From contig JBCFYV010000024.1 of NCBI GenBank assembly GCA_039000515.1, positions 44,346,019 through 44,410,018 on the forward strand: 64,000 nt of DNA, given 5' to 3'. Below, one piece after another: positions 47,995 through 59,902 of this stretch. Positions within the stretch are counted from its first letter, which is position 1; each line of letters begins with the position of its first letter. The DNA comes from Timema cristinae. Lineage: Eukaryota; Arthropoda; Insecta; Phasmatodea; Timematidae. The translations under genes and the position numbers were made by a program. The notes beneath the pieces were generated by a model. It searched no databases and had not been told where the DNA came from. It saw only the letters and a list, made by a program, of their open reading frames with translations.

Positions 47995-48505
47995 TGTGTG
48001 TGTGTGTGAAGAGAGAGAGAGAGAGAGTATAAAATTTTGGTACAGATATTGTGTGAAAAAATGAGGGCATGTGAGAGAAAGTTAAAGAGATATAGTTAAG
48101 TTTAGAGAGAGAAAATTAGATTGAGAGAGTGGGTTTTAGAGAGTGAGTGAGTTTTAGATGGGGAGTGAGATAAAGAAATAAAGATTGAGAAAGAGAGAGT
48201 TTGAGATAGATGGAGTTTAGAGAGAGAGCGTTCAAGAGATAGAACGTTTGAGAGAAAGCTTAAGAAAGAGAGTATAATAAAGATAATGCGAGATAACTTG
48301 TGTGATAAAGGGTGTATGTAAGGGTATAGTGTGCGAAAGAGAGAAATAAAGTGTGAGAGAAAGAGTGCGTGTGCGCGCGCGCGCGCGTGTGTGTGTGTGG
48401 TGCGTGTGCTTGTGCTTGTGCTTGTGTGTTGTTTTGTGTTTGTTTTTGTGTTTGTGTTTGTGTTTGTGTGTGTGTGGATATTGTGTGTGTGTGGATATGT
48501 GTGAG
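47995..48505. repeat. GA-rich then GT-rich simple-sequence tract in an Ig-gene intron
   Basis: A GT run, then about 350 bases of degenerate GAGAGA/GAGTTT purine-rich sequence, then GCGCGC, GTGTGT and GTGTTT runs to about 48505. Open frames across it (for example HTHTQTQTQ) are low-complexity artefacts. It starts 55 bases upstream of the linker exon at 47878-47940. Confidence 0.9.
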
Positions 48506-49609
48506 AGCGTGAACGAGTTTGACAAGAGAGAGAATGTGAAAATATATATGTGGTACCAAAACATTACGTTACTTTGAAATATAATTCCCTCAAAATTAAG
48601 CATCAACATGGAAACATAACTGAACATAACTGTAAGAATGTGAATATATAGATGGGGTACACAAAATATTACTTTTAAATATAATATCCTCAAAATTAAG
48701 CGGTAAAATGAAAACGTAGCTTACCATTTATATTGTGTTACTATTTGCTAAAATGAACATACACACCCATTATTTGAATAAAAATTAAACCAAAACTCAT
48801 ACTTAGATAGTTAAAATAGCTATTTTAAACACTATTCAAGATCATTTTATCGTTTTTGAGCTTATAATACATATCTAAACATATTTAAACATCACTTTAT
48901 CATGCACGAAACAAAACGTAGACAATATTTTCACGAACTTAACAACTTAACCCTTTAATTTTAGAGTTATGCTCAATATTATTGATATAAAATACGAATT
49001 AACGATAATAACATTCCAATAAAAAATAAATGTTACCCCAATGTAGTAACTATTTAGATGTGTTATAATCAGCATCCAAAGAGAAAATTATGATGTGTTC
49101 GGACCAACAAATAAAGATGGAATTATTATTTTTTAGCCAAAGAAATATATTTTATTTAGAGATTTACTGCAGTGCAGCAAATAACGGTTTCCGTAGTGTC
49201 AAAACAAATAATGATAAATTGAAAATTCTCTGTGAATTCGGGTTTCCGTGCAATTTTTTTTTTCACGGCATCCTGGACTCCTAATAGTTAAAATGAGTAT
49301 TCGTTAGTCAAAATATGTTCAGTCATTTCCTCGTAATCTCTATTACCGGAAACGATCTTATAAAATTACATATAAGAAAATAAGGATATATATATTCAAT
49401 TTAAGTATCACCTGATATGTTATCAGTCTTTCACACTCCCAAGAGGCACGCGTACCTCAGATTAAATACCACTTAAAGGTATCGCCGTCGTAATATACTG
49501 GATTAGTGATGATGTGGATTGAGGGTGGTCTCTGGGTTCAAACCCCGGCTAAATGATGTTTTTCTAAATGATTTTCCACTCTATCTAAACCCAGTTTAGT
49601 GTATAGACT

Positions 49610-50130
49610 TTCTACAAATTCTACCTCACATGTTGACCTCAAAATTTCATGAATACCGGATCAAGGGTGTTCTTGAATGCAATGACAACTTTTTCTTTTC
49701 ATTTAAAAAGTTGCTCATCTAATTCCGCTATATTATTATTAGTACCGCGTCTTAATACCTCTTCGGGTTATACGCACTTACGCTAATGCCTAATGGTAGG
49801 CTGATTGTGAGATGAAATGGAGGACCTACAGTTTAACGTGGGATCCGAACCACGGTGGAGGTCTGGCATTCCACACATTCACAAGTTGTGATTAATACAC
49901 GTCTTGTCAGAGGTGAAGGAAGGGTTTGGTAATCAGATAACAATGTGCCGGAACCGAGGATTGAACCCTGGACCCAATTCCGCTATACTCATGACAGATA
50001 TTCAACAACTCTAGATTTCAACATGTGAAGAAAATTAAACTCAATGTTTATACTTGAGCAAAATTTTATATATTTTAGCAAAAAAAAAAGTGTTGTCATA
50101 AGAAACTTTTCTCGCATTCACTTCCATCCC
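49610..50130. mobile_element. MITE relative of 42325, interrupted by a SINE
   Basis: The two halves are separated by the SINE at 49733-49975. It ends CATCCCACCTTAA. Confidence 0.7.
49733..49975 (-). mobile_element. SINE family 1 inserted into a MITE, 5'-truncated
   Basis: Minus-strand copy with AAT run and tail at the left. The tRNA-like head is cut after the B-box region. A perfect 12-bp duplication AATTCCGCTATA (49721-49732, 49976-49987) shows it entered an older MITE whose halves lie on both sides. Confidence 0.92.
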
Positions 50131-50151
50131 ACCTTAAACCACTACCACCCG

Positions 50152-50393
50152 CCTCGATGGCGTGGTTGGTTAACGCGCTTGTCGTGTTAAGCTAGACTAT
50201 TTGAGGACGGGGAGATCGAGGTTCGAATATCGGTCGGGTGAACTGGGGTGGTTTTCCCTAAAAATAATTTCCACTCTCCCTCCACGCAAATGCGGGTTCA
50301 CTTCCTCTAATTCAACCTTCCCAATTCCTAATTCATTAGCGTAATTAGAACATAAAGCGTATAACCCGAACGGGTAGTAAGACGTGGTGATAA
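50152..50393 (+). mobile_element. SINE family 2, well preserved
   Basis: The head is CCGCCTCGATGGCGTGGTTG, with B box, body and tail AACCCGAACGGGTAGTAAGA. Close to the copy at 54491. Confidence 0.88.
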
Positions 50394-51451
50394 ATATTAA
50401 TATATTATTAAACCACTACCACATTAGTGTAAATGACATGGATATTCTTGACGAGTAAAACGATGTGCATTTTTTTTTAAAGTTAATTCACATCAAATTA
50501 AGAAATTACAACATATCCCCGATTATCCATACTAATTAATACCTGGTTAGTCTGTATAGTTGAAAATCAGATAATTGATCTTATAGAAGACAAAAAAAAA
50601 GGAGTATTTCACACTAAAAGACTTAATTGGAAGTTTAGTACTTTAAAAGCATATAACGTATGTAGACTACTAAAAAATATAAAACAGATTACATATGTAC
50701 AGTACAAATGATGTATTTGTCATACAACGCAACATAAAAATAAATCTTCGAACTTTTTAGAAGCAATTACGTACCTTACATAAAACTCTGAAATGTTATG
50801 GTAGAAAATTATTATATTTAAATTTAACGAAAACTGCTGCTGCGATACGAATCCGGATATCCGGTGTCCGGATGATAGGGATTTTACTGTATATTAAACC
50901 ATCAAAAGGTGGTCCTTACAGAAGATATACCATTCTTGTTCTATAAAATATTGAATGATATCAAACCAAGATTCATGGCCGGAGGAGGTGTATTTTCCCC
51001 CTATGTAAGAGACAAGCTTTATACTGGCCCGTTGTGACAAGGGAAGACCCACTGAGGCAATCTAGGAGAGGTTGGTTCTTTTCTAGCTCACTGCCACCCC
51101 CTTAGACTCTTCTTTGCTCTTTACTACAGATCCCTAGCGACTAAAACATGATTTAAACTTAGCCAATAATGTTTACGATCTTGACTCGAAGCATCTGTAC
51201 AGTATACCAAATAGTCGCCCAAAATATTGGTTCCAGTAAAATGGGTTTGGCAACTTAGGGGGGTTGAGGGGGGGGGGGGAGGATATGGGTTCAAAATATA
51301 GCTGAAAGAGTTCCTAATTCGGATACATTTTCCCTTGGTTTAGAAAAACCCTGTAAAAAATTAAAAATAAATATGTATATATCTGTTCTGACTTTTTTTT
51401 TTAAAATTCAGTTCATAGCTTCGTTCTTGTGGTAGAATTTTGTTATTATTG

Positions 51452-51638
51452 TTTGTGGACTAGGCTGCTAATGACGGGGAGATCGAGGTTCAAATATCCG
51501 TCGGGTGTAATAAGGATGGTTTTTCCTCTCTCCCTCCATTCAAACTTGGGTGGACCTTATATAAATATAACCTACCTCATCCCTAAAACCGTTAGTGTAA
51601 TTAGTATATAAGTATATAACCCAAACGGGTAGTAAGAC
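51452..51638 (+). mobile_element. SINE family 2, 5'-truncated
   Basis: It starts in the variable arm (GCTGCTAATGACGGGGAG) and continues to the shared tail. Confidence 0.8.
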
Positions 51639-52025
51639 GCAAAAGAGGAAGCACACATTTCACCAATAATACATTTTTAGGCTACTCCAGGAATCGATCC
51701 CTGGAGCCTTAACCTATTGGAGAAGAATTTATCCAGATTTAAGGAAGTTTCGTTTTGTCTATTTTGCCACTAAAAGTGAAGTTTTGGCTAGAATCAAATC
51801 TACCCTTCTACTACCTACCTCCTTAGTAAAAAACTATGATAATTCGATCGGGTAGTAAGCCGTCAGACACGTGATAATAAGATGATATCATTATTACAAG
51901 CTCACTAAATAGTGTAATATATTTAATAATCACTTGCAAATGTAAGAAAGATAAGAACAAATAAAAGTAGCAAACACAAAAAAAGTAAATTTACAGTGAA
52001 AAGAAAAATAAATTGTATACTTTAA

Positions 52026-52313
52026 ACTACTACTACTATTATTATTATTACTAGCATCGGGTATTACTAACCGTTCGGGTTATACGCACTTACACTAATG
52101 TGTAATGGTAGGGTGATTGTGAGATGGAGGACCTACAGCTTAACGTGGAATCCGAACCACGGTGGAGGCCTGGCATTCCCCACATTCACAAGTTGTGATT
52201 AATACACGTCTTGTCAGAGGTGAAGGAAGGGTTTGGGAATTAGATAAATTCGTGCCGGGACCGAGGATTGAACCCCGGACCCCAGCACCTTACCCCGAGA
52301 CCACAGGTCACCT
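52026..52313 (-). mobile_element. SINE family 1, minus strand
   Basis: It has the complementary tail (CCGTTCGGGTTATACGC), the body, and a complete head ending CCTTACCCCGAGACCACAGG. Confidence 0.88.
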
Positions 52314-52838
52314 CTTTACACTACTACTGTGAGGACATAGTTTCTCTTTTCAGTGTGAAATCCAGATTGAGTTCCTTCTATTCTTGAGAAAATTAAAAAA
52401 AAAAACTCTTGGATGTAAAAATGAAAAGAGATCTGAAAGCATAAGAAAGAAACAATTTTAGTACTTGTAAACTTTTTTTTTACCTGTGCGTTCTGCTTTC
52501 TTATGCCAATTAACTTTTTTACGTTTGTTTTATACAGTTTAAAATTTTTTTCAGCATATGAGTCCTATCTTCAAATTTCATTTGATTAAAAATTATTTTA
52601 AACACTATTTTTTAAGAATCATATGTAATTGCTTTAAACTTTTTATATTTTAGTTTTTAAAACAAAATCGTTTTATAAAGAAACAACTTTTTTTACTAGG
52701 AATATGTTGAAACACTTCTGTGTAGCCAATTTTTCTTTATTTTAATTTGAATTAATATTTAAAGAATTTTGGAAAACGTACGCTTGCGTATAAACAATAT
52801 CTTAGGATATTTTCAAGCAGTCAAAAAAGTATATATAT

Positions 52839-53091
52839 AGGTGACCTGGTGGTCTAGGGGTAAGGTGTCTGACTTCTGTGCTAGGGTACGGGGTTCAATC
52901 TTCGGTCCCGGCACAGATTTATCTGATTACCAAACTCTTCCTTCAACTCTGACAAGACGTATATTAATCACAACTTGTGAATGTGTGGAATGCCAGGTCT
53001 CAACCGTGGTTCGGATTCCACGTTAGCGTAAGTGCGTATAACCCGAACGGGTAGTAAGACGCAGTGCTACTACTACTACTACTACTACTAC

Positions 53092-53124
<33 letters not shown>
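52839..53124 (+). mobile_element. SINE family 1 with ACT/AAT tail
   Basis: Complete head and tail, but with a deletion in the body between CGGATTCCACGTTA and GCGTAAGTGC. The tail is a (CTA)n run followed by (AAT)n. ATATATA lies on both sides. Confidence 0.87.
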
Positions 53125-53129
<5 letters not shown>

Positions 53130-53929
53130 ATATATATCTTTATCAACGTATGGAAGAAAATATCAAACTGAAAAAACATTTTTTTTATAGTTTTTTCATT
53201 TTAAAATACGTTCACAATGAGACAGACAATTTATGTTGTGTGAGCGAGAGGAAAACGTTTTGGGATAAAGATCTCGAGAAAAAGTCGACACATAAGTTGT
53301 TTATTAAATGTCCTCTTCCAACATCAGTTGTAGATAGTCCACTCTTGCAGTGTGTGAGATAAAGTGGTATCTGTTACATTCATCCCTCCCTTCTTCCATG
53401 GCCCACCACCCCTTAAGACCCTACCTAACCTCCTCCCCAAAGATTCCGTATTCTCGATACTCAGCGCGGAATCTATCGATTCCATCGGCTTTTCCTTTGG
53501 TGGCACGTCGGGTTATAAAAATCCGGGTGACTCCTAAGAACTACCGTTCCTGTCTTATTTGCTGTTATCCTCTTCTCCTGTTATTGATCCTCTTTCCTTT
53601 CCTACTTATATAGGTGTTTTTTTTCACCATCCGATTTTTTTTCTCGTTTTTTTTTCTCCCCCCTTTCCATTATTTTGAGTTTTATTTTACGAACGTCTTC
53701 TGTCGCAGGGAATGGTTTTGTTTTCTCAATTACTTCACCTCTCCGTGTCTAGAATACAAATTTCTTTATTAACTTATTTATGACGGCTTTTTTTATGGGT
53801 CTTGATAGGGTTAAAAACAAGAAAATAAGTATTATCTTGCCCGAGAATATAAGGGAAGATGCAGGGAGTACTTTCTACCCGCAAGCAGTGACATAATAGG
53901 ACCCGCATCGTTGGACTAATTGTCTAGCT

Positions 53930-54042
53930 TTGGTTTGCTGGTGGCTGGGAGGTCTGTGTTTGTATCCTGGTCGGGTGTATTGAGGTTGATTTCCACTTAA
54001 TAGTTTCCGCATGCAAATACTGGTGCATTTTCTAAACATAAA
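53930..54042 (+). mobile_element. SINE family 2 fragment
   Basis: A degenerate piece around TGTTTGTATCCTGGTCGGGT with the body's CATGCAAATAC block, next to an inverted copy at 54044. Confidence 0.6.
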
Positions 54043-54043
54043 A

Positions 54044-54290
54044 TCTTACCACCACGTTTTTCTAACCGTTCAGGTTAATACGCTTGTGTACTAAATACGC
54101 TAATATTCTTAGAGATGAGGAAGGTATAGGAAGTGTACCCACATTTGCGTGGAGTAAGAGTGAAGAACAATTTTGGAAAAAAAAACCTTAGTATGTCCAG
54201 CCGAGATACTAACCTCAATCTCCCCGTCATTGGCAGTCTAGTCTACTGCGAGGGTAGCGCGTTAGACCACGTGGCCACCGAAGCGAGCTA
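54044..54290 (-). mobile_element. SINE family 2, minus
   Basis: Tail complement CCACCACGTTTTTCTAACC, body, and a good head ending GTTAGACCACGTGGCCACC. Confidence 0.82.
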
Positions 54291-54490
54291 TACATTATTA
54301 TTCCCGCATTCCTGCCCTTTTATTCTAGTTAAATGCAATTAGCTGAGATGGGTAGTAAGACACGATACATAAAAAAACAAACACAATCTGTGTGCAACGA
54401 CTATTTTGTTGCGTTGAAATAAATGTTCTAAATTAGACATTCCACAAAAGGGAAACGATAGTAAATTACTCAGCGAACATTTAATCATTT

Positions 54491-54738
54491 ACCCGCCTCG
54501 GTGGCGTAGTTGGCTAACGCGCTTGTCGTGTTGAGCTCGACTGCTGAGGACGGGGAGATCGGGGTTCGAATCTTAGTCGGGTGAACTGGGGGTGGTTTTC
54601 CCTAAATGGTTTTCCACTATCTCTCCACGCAAATTCGGGTTCACTTCTTCTAATTCAATCTTTCCGATTCCTAATCCATTAGTGTAATTAGTACTTAAAG
54701 AGTATAACCCGAACGGGTAGTAAGACATGGTGCTAAAT
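54491..54738 (+). mobile_element. SINE family 2, well preserved, ATT tail
   Basis: Complete head, B box, body, shared tail and (ATT)n. Confidence 0.88.
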
Positions 54739-54901
54739 ATTATTATTATTATTATTTAATCATTTGACCTTGAAAATTCCCTGGAACTAGATTTAAAAAC
54801 TTGTTCGATATGCTATTAAAAACATACACAAATACTTTGACAAGTAATTTGTCGCTATATTGTATTTGGGAAGATAAATGTATCTTTAAAAAAAAATTGT
54901 G

Positions 54902-55145
54902 GACCTGTTTCGGTGGTTGCATGGTCTAAGGCGCTACTCTCGCAGTAGACTAGACTACTGATAATATGAAGATTGAAGCTCGAATCTCAACCGGGTGTAA
55001 GCTAATGAGTGTGTTTTTTTTATTTTAAATGGTTTTCCACTATCCCCCTCCCCGCGCAAATGCAGGTACAGTCCTATAAATGTTACCTTTCTCACACTTA
55101 GAGTAATTATTACATAGGTGTATAACCCGAACAGGTAAGTAAAGG
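54902..55145 (+). mobile_element. SINE family 2
   Basis: Complete head (TTTCGGTGGTTGCATGGTCT) and tail ending in CCCGAACAGGTAAGTAAAGG. It lies in the Ig-gene intron just downstream of the second Ig3 exon. Confidence 0.83.
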
Positions 55146-55218
55146 CCGAAATTAATAGCGTTAGCTGAGTTTCTCTCTCCTATTTTTTTTTTTTTTCATT
55201 TTTTCATTCCAAGCTCAC

Positions 55219-55367
55219 CGTAAAGTCGAACGTTTCCGTCCGCATGACCCAGGGAATTGGTTGAGACGCACATATACGTCCCTAGATCCACCTTGCTGAA
55301 AGCTTTGATAGTCAACTTAAGGTGAACTTTGTAGGAGTTGCGCGTCTCGTCAATCACGTGCTTCCTC
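55219..55367 (-). CDS. Lachesin/DIP-like Ig protein: second Ig3 exon
   Basis: Acceptor TTTGTCCGCTAG, donor G then GTGAGC, phase 2 in and phase 1 out, 149 nt. The reading is G-RKHVIDETRNSYKVHLKL, then TIKAFSKVDLGTYMCVSTN, then SLGHADGNVRLY. DLGTYMCVSTNSLG is the F-G strand of Ig3 with the second disulphide cysteine, and NVRLY ends the domain. The phases join perfectly to the exon upstream (DG-RKH) and the linker exon downstream (RLY-EIKVP). A T run and several SINEs follow in the intron. Confidence 0.88.
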
Positions 55368-55552
55368 CTAGCGGACAAACAAAGAAACAAGTTATTACAG
55401 TAGAAAGAACACTTTTAGAGACTACTATCCAATTATACTGGCGAGAAAAGTTACTAGACCTACTTTTCACACATTCATACGTCAATCATGTGATCTCACC
55501 TATATATAAATATAAACAGAGTTTTTTTTATATAACCTTAAATTTAAAATTA

Positions 55553-55735
55553 CCGGGTTCGAGTGCTGGCATGGCCGAAAAATGTATCATTAGTGAAATG
55601 TGGGTTTCCCCTTTTCACAGTGATACATTAACGGCTGGGGATAAGTGCTGTGTCTGTTATATATTATTTATGATGGTTTATAATTTGTGTGCTTATAAAC
55701 TCTGTCGGTTCAAATAATGCACTTATTAAAATACC
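55553..55735 (+). mobile_element. SINE family 4, partial
   Basis: It starts at the B box (CGGGTTCGAGTGCTGGCATG) and ends at AAATACCTACCTC. Confidence 0.62.
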
Positions 55736-57090
55736 TACCTCAAAAAATTAAATTAATTTTAAAATTACTACCAAAATTCACTTTTAATATAGTTGTATTT
55801 TTGTAAACTAAAATTATATTAGAAAACAGTTTTAGGTATGAAGAAAATCAACACTTTTATTAATTTTATAAAAGTAATAGTTTTACAAATAAATATTAAT
55901 CAGTTAATTTATTCGTATATTTTAATGGCTCAATAAAATTTGTTGTCCAGAATTACTGTTGAAATATTTAATATATTATATTGTTTAGTCTAGGACTACT
56001 GTCCAACTATTATGTATATATTTAAACTATAATTAATTACAACATTAATAAAATCACTGTCTATAAGTACTGATCAATTATGTTATATTTAATTTGAACT
56101 AATGTGATAAACAATACTTAAGCACGATGATTTGTATTGAACAATGAAAACATTTATTAAAATAAATAAATATAGTAGACTATTTTCAACTTATTTTTTA
56201 TTAATTAATAAAACTAATTAAAATCGTATTTAAGTATTAATAAAAAGCACATTGATAGTAGAATTTGTAAATTTATGCTGACTTGATATTTTAATATTTT
56301 AAATTCTAAATAAATTTAAAAAAATCACTTTATTGTTATATTTTAAATATATATTAATGATTCAATGCCCCACTAAGCACTGTGAAAGAATAACCCCAAC
56401 TCCCATATTAATATTTTTTTATATATATTTCAAACATCGAACTGTTACATTTGGTTCAATAGATGGATCCGCTACCAGCTCGATCAAGATGTTGGTCTAA
56501 ATACCAACTCCTATGTTCTATGTTGTATCATAAAGTATTTGTCTTATTTTAAAAAAAATTGTCAAATATACAACTTATATCGCTGGTCGTCTAACAATAT
56601 ATAACCAAATTCTTCCTAAATATGCGTTTTATCATTATATTTTATTGAAAAATTCAAAAACCAATATTTAAAAGCAATCTCGTAAAACTAATAAATCTGT
56701 TACTTAAACTGTTTTTGTTCAAAAGTATCAAGTGAGCTATGTTCTTCCAAAACCTAACGTGCCAATGTTTAACGCCTTTCCCTTGTTATTGATTAAAACA
56801 TAAAAAATATATATAGGACCAAATTCCGGATGTATGAAAACTTAGCCATAAAACTTGTGCGCGTTAAAAACTTCAGATGAAACGAGATTTTTACGCCCTA
56901 GCTTATATTAAAAGTGTCCCTCTGTTGCGGTTTAGCCACGACATTGCAAGAATTTTACTTTTCACGTTTTAAATTCTTGACTGCTCTAAGCCACACTTTT
57001 TTTTTTAGAGGAATTAGTTTGTAATACTTTGTTATTTTTCACACCCTTCAGGTAAAAAATATACTACGTTGATCGTCAAAAAAAAAAAAA
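55736..57090. other. Ig-gene intron, AT-rich
   Basis: Part of the intron between the two Ig3 exons. Very AT-rich; nothing coding or repeat-like recognised before the dispersed repeat at 57095. Confidence 0.5.
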
Positions 57091-57094
57091 AAAT

Positions 57095-57560
57095 CGAACA
57101 CGAGATTTTGATGGGTGTCAACGTTTCATGAACTTCTGAACCAGAAAGAGTATTTTATTTTTTGCAATACCATCTGTCCGTCTGTCTGTTGCTGGGACTA
57201 AAGCCAAAATTATTTTACCGATAGGGCTAAAACTTGTTATCTAGGATACCCATAAGGTTCCTCAAAGGAATTTTTGGAATTATTTACCCACCATCAAAAT
57301 CAAGGATAGTTAACTTAAGGGTGAAAAGAGAAAAAAATCAATTTTTCTCAAAATCTGCTATAACAATCTTGATTACATTTTCTATCTACGGCTTGTTTAA
57401 CATTACAAACTAAATGGTAATTTTTATTTTCCCATGAAAATGACTTTAAGGGTATTTTACACCAGAAATGTTCAATTTTGATCACATCTACTCAAAACGC
57501 TTTAAGATACGAAATAACTTATAATTTAAAAGTTGTAATACCATAAAAAAAACTTTATTT
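57095..57560 (+). repeat. Dispersed repeat, copy 2
   Basis: Counterpart of 12372-12850; it includes a short CTGTC/CCGT run near 57172-57190. Downstream, 57590-57680 resembles 36490-36570 (ACTCACTGACATTAATGTTT, then CTAGAAACTTGAAATTT), suggesting another shared element. Confidence 0.7.
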
Positions 57561-58487
57561 GAAATATATATTATATTACTAAAAAGCCAGATTGGCTGAC
57601 CCACTCACTGACATTAATGTTTACCCACTTACAGATGAGCTAGAAACTTGAAATTTGGCAAACATATAGCTTCTAGTCTGTAACCGACGGGAAAATTCAA
57701 AAACGTGGAGCAACTTTAAAGTTGGTGCGGACCTTTCTTTGGGGGTCTCTTGTGGCTAAGAGGTAAGACCTATCAAAAAACGGCTCTGGAATTACTTTGG
57801 TTTACATCCATTTGCAAACAAAATTCATCGAGGGTTTGGGGGTGGAGCCCCCAACGAGCAAATCGAGTTGTCTTTACAAAACCAATAATTTCTATGATAT
57901 TATAAAATATGTTTTTCTAAACGGAGCTCTAAGTAAAAGATTGTTATACGCTTTGGGAGATCCGCGATATAACTTTTTTCTCAATATGTTTCTTTAACAG
58001 TGTGTATTTTTTTTCATTTTTGCTCTTTGGTGGAATGTTTCTGTTATAATATATATTATTTAGTTTCACATATCCGACTAGTTTTAAGTAAATATCTCGA
58101 TTTTTAGTCAAAAGATCGTAAATATATATTTGGCGCACCACCGTACCATTTATTTATATTTTGTATTATGGATAAAATGTATCAAGTTATAACTTAATCA
58201 CTTGGTGCTTTATAATTATTAATCATATAATTATAATAAACATCTCAATATATTACAATGTAGAGACTATTTTAAAGAAAAAACAATGGTATCTTGATAT
58301 TGTAACAACATTTAACGAGATTGTTCTTGAATATATTTTGAGACTAACGTTTAATAATAGCCAGCGATGTGCAAATGGAATTTTAGAGAAATGTATGACT
58401 TGGCTTTCTTGCTTTTTTTTTTTTTTTGCATGACGTATTAACTTAAAACCTCTGTGGGATATTCATCCATCTACGGTATAGGTAAGG

Positions 58488-58660
58488 TAGAGTTAAAAAT
58501 AAATTTATCACCATTTATGTGTAAAAATATTGGAAAACCATTTAGGATAAATGAACTTCAGTTTACCCTACTGATATTCATACTCCGATCTTTTCTTCAC
58601 CAGTTCTCACTCTAGTTCGAAAGCGATGTGCTAGAACGCGTGGGCGCTGATGAGAGTATT
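58488..58660 (-). mobile_element. SINE family 2, minus, strongly diverged
   Basis: The body block AAAACCATTTAGGA and the head complement GCTAGAACGCGTGGGCGCTG are recognisable. Confidence 0.6.
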
Positions 58661-58830
58661 TCAGTATGTTAAACTCTTCAAACTATAAATCTTATTGTTT
58701 AGTATATGTAATATGAAATAAGTCAGCAAGTAGCTCACCCATTTCGCAACATAACTATTGTTTATAAATAAACACTTAATAGATTATATAATTTCTTAGC
58801 TGAATCGCAACAAAAAATTATCTATAGTGA

Positions 58831-59523
58831 GAAGTAATCGATATACTAGTTATTAATTCATCCATCTAACAACAACTTTTCTCAATTATTAACCCAGTAG
58901 TTGATATATTAGTTAATAACTCACCCATCTAACAACAACTTTTCTCAATTATTAACCCAGTAGTTGATATATTAGTTAATAACTCACCCATCTAACAACA
59001 TTTCTCCTCTGTTCTTGATCCAGTAGTTGATATATTAGTTAATAACTCACCCATCTAACAACAACTTTTCTCAATTATTAACCCAGTAGTTGATATATTA
59101 GTTAATAACTCACCCATCTAACAACATTTCTCCTCTGTTCTTGATCCAGTAGTTGATATATTAGTTAATAACTCACCCATCTAACAACAACTTTTCTCAA
59201 TTATTAACCCAGTAGTTGATATATTAGTTAATAACTCACCCATCTAACAACATTTCTCCTCTGTTCTTGACCCAGTAGTTGATATATTAGTTAATAACTC
59301 ACCCATCTAACAACAACTTTTCTCAATTATTAACCCAGTAGTTGATATATTAGTTAATAACTCACCCATCTAACAACATTTCTCCTCTGTTCTTGACCCA
59401 GTAATTGATATATTAGTTAATAGCTCACCCATCTAACAACATTTCTCCTCTGTTCTTGACCCAGTAGTTGATATATTAGTTAATAACTCACCCATCTAAC
59501 AACATTTCTCCTCTGTTCTTGAC
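58831..59523 (-). repeat. 63-bp minisatellite made of an exon end plus 5' splice site (11 units)
   Basis: Units start at 58831 (degenerate), 58894, 58957, 59020, 59083, 59146, 59209, 59272, 59335, 59398 and 59461, exactly 63 bp apart; the last contains the true exon end. On the minus strand each unit is ATCAACTACTGG, 32 more exon bases ending GATGG, then GTGAGTTATTAACTAATAT. Two unit types differ at 8 positions within a 17-base block: type A matches the real exon and type B carries GTTAATAATTGA there. Order from 58831: B', B, A, B, A, B, A, B, A, A, A. The oldest copy has lost the donor GT (GATGGATGAAT). Confidence 0.95.
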
Positions 59524-59630
59524 CCAGTAGTTGATTGTGTTGGGGAAAGCCTCCACATAGCACTCCAGCTGCACATCTGTTCCTAGTGGAGCGCCCAACA
59601 GCTGGTTTGGAACTTTGATTATAGGCGCAA
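59492..59630 (-). CDS. Lachesin/DIP-like Ig protein: first Ig3 exon
   Basis: Phase 1 in, phase 2 out; 139 nt. It reads F-APIIKVPNQLLGAPLGT, then DVQLECYVEAFPNTINYWVK, then NRGEMLLDG. VPNQLLGA, the Ig cysteine in LECYVEAFP and the core tryptophan in NYW are the hallmark start of Ig3 in lachesin/DIP proteins. The donor is GATGG then GTGAGT at 59491. The last 44 nt of this exon and the first 19 nt of the intron are the founder unit of the 63-bp tandem array at 58831-59523. Thus the exon's 3' boundary is followed by ten further copies of itself, most with an intact donor. Confidence 0.88.
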
Positions 59631-59902
59631 CTACAAATTAAAAAATACGTATCAATATCATTTGTAGTTCTGGTTTAATTAATGATAAATAACAGTGCTA
59701 TGAGATTAGATAAAATGTTTATTAATACATATTTAACTAATCAATACCTATTTTAATGTTTACAATAAAAACAAATTAATTTGTTGAATCCTATTAGAGT
59801 ATTTAATAATTTTTTATGTTTATAGTAACACATCTTTAAGCTGGTTAAAAAGTTTTAATTTGTTATAATGATTTTTAAAAGGCAATAATAAAACTAAAAT
59901 GA

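Noticed and set aside
48232..48693. Protein with HTHKHKHK or RVRARAR runs
   Set aside because: Low-complexity translation of GA and GT simple repeats in an intron; open in several frames on both strands.
48720..48770. 23-nt mini-exon in the Ig gene (CATTTTAG to GTAAGC)
   Set aside because: It would turn phase 1 into phase 0 and break the join to the next exon at 47940.
55322..55717. 131-residue plus-strand protein
   Set aside because: It overlaps the complement of the second Ig3 exon and then a family 4 SINE; no coding character of its own.
58831..59523. CRISPR array
   Set aside because: The units are contiguous 63-mers without spacers and derive from an exon-intron boundary in a eukaryotic gene.
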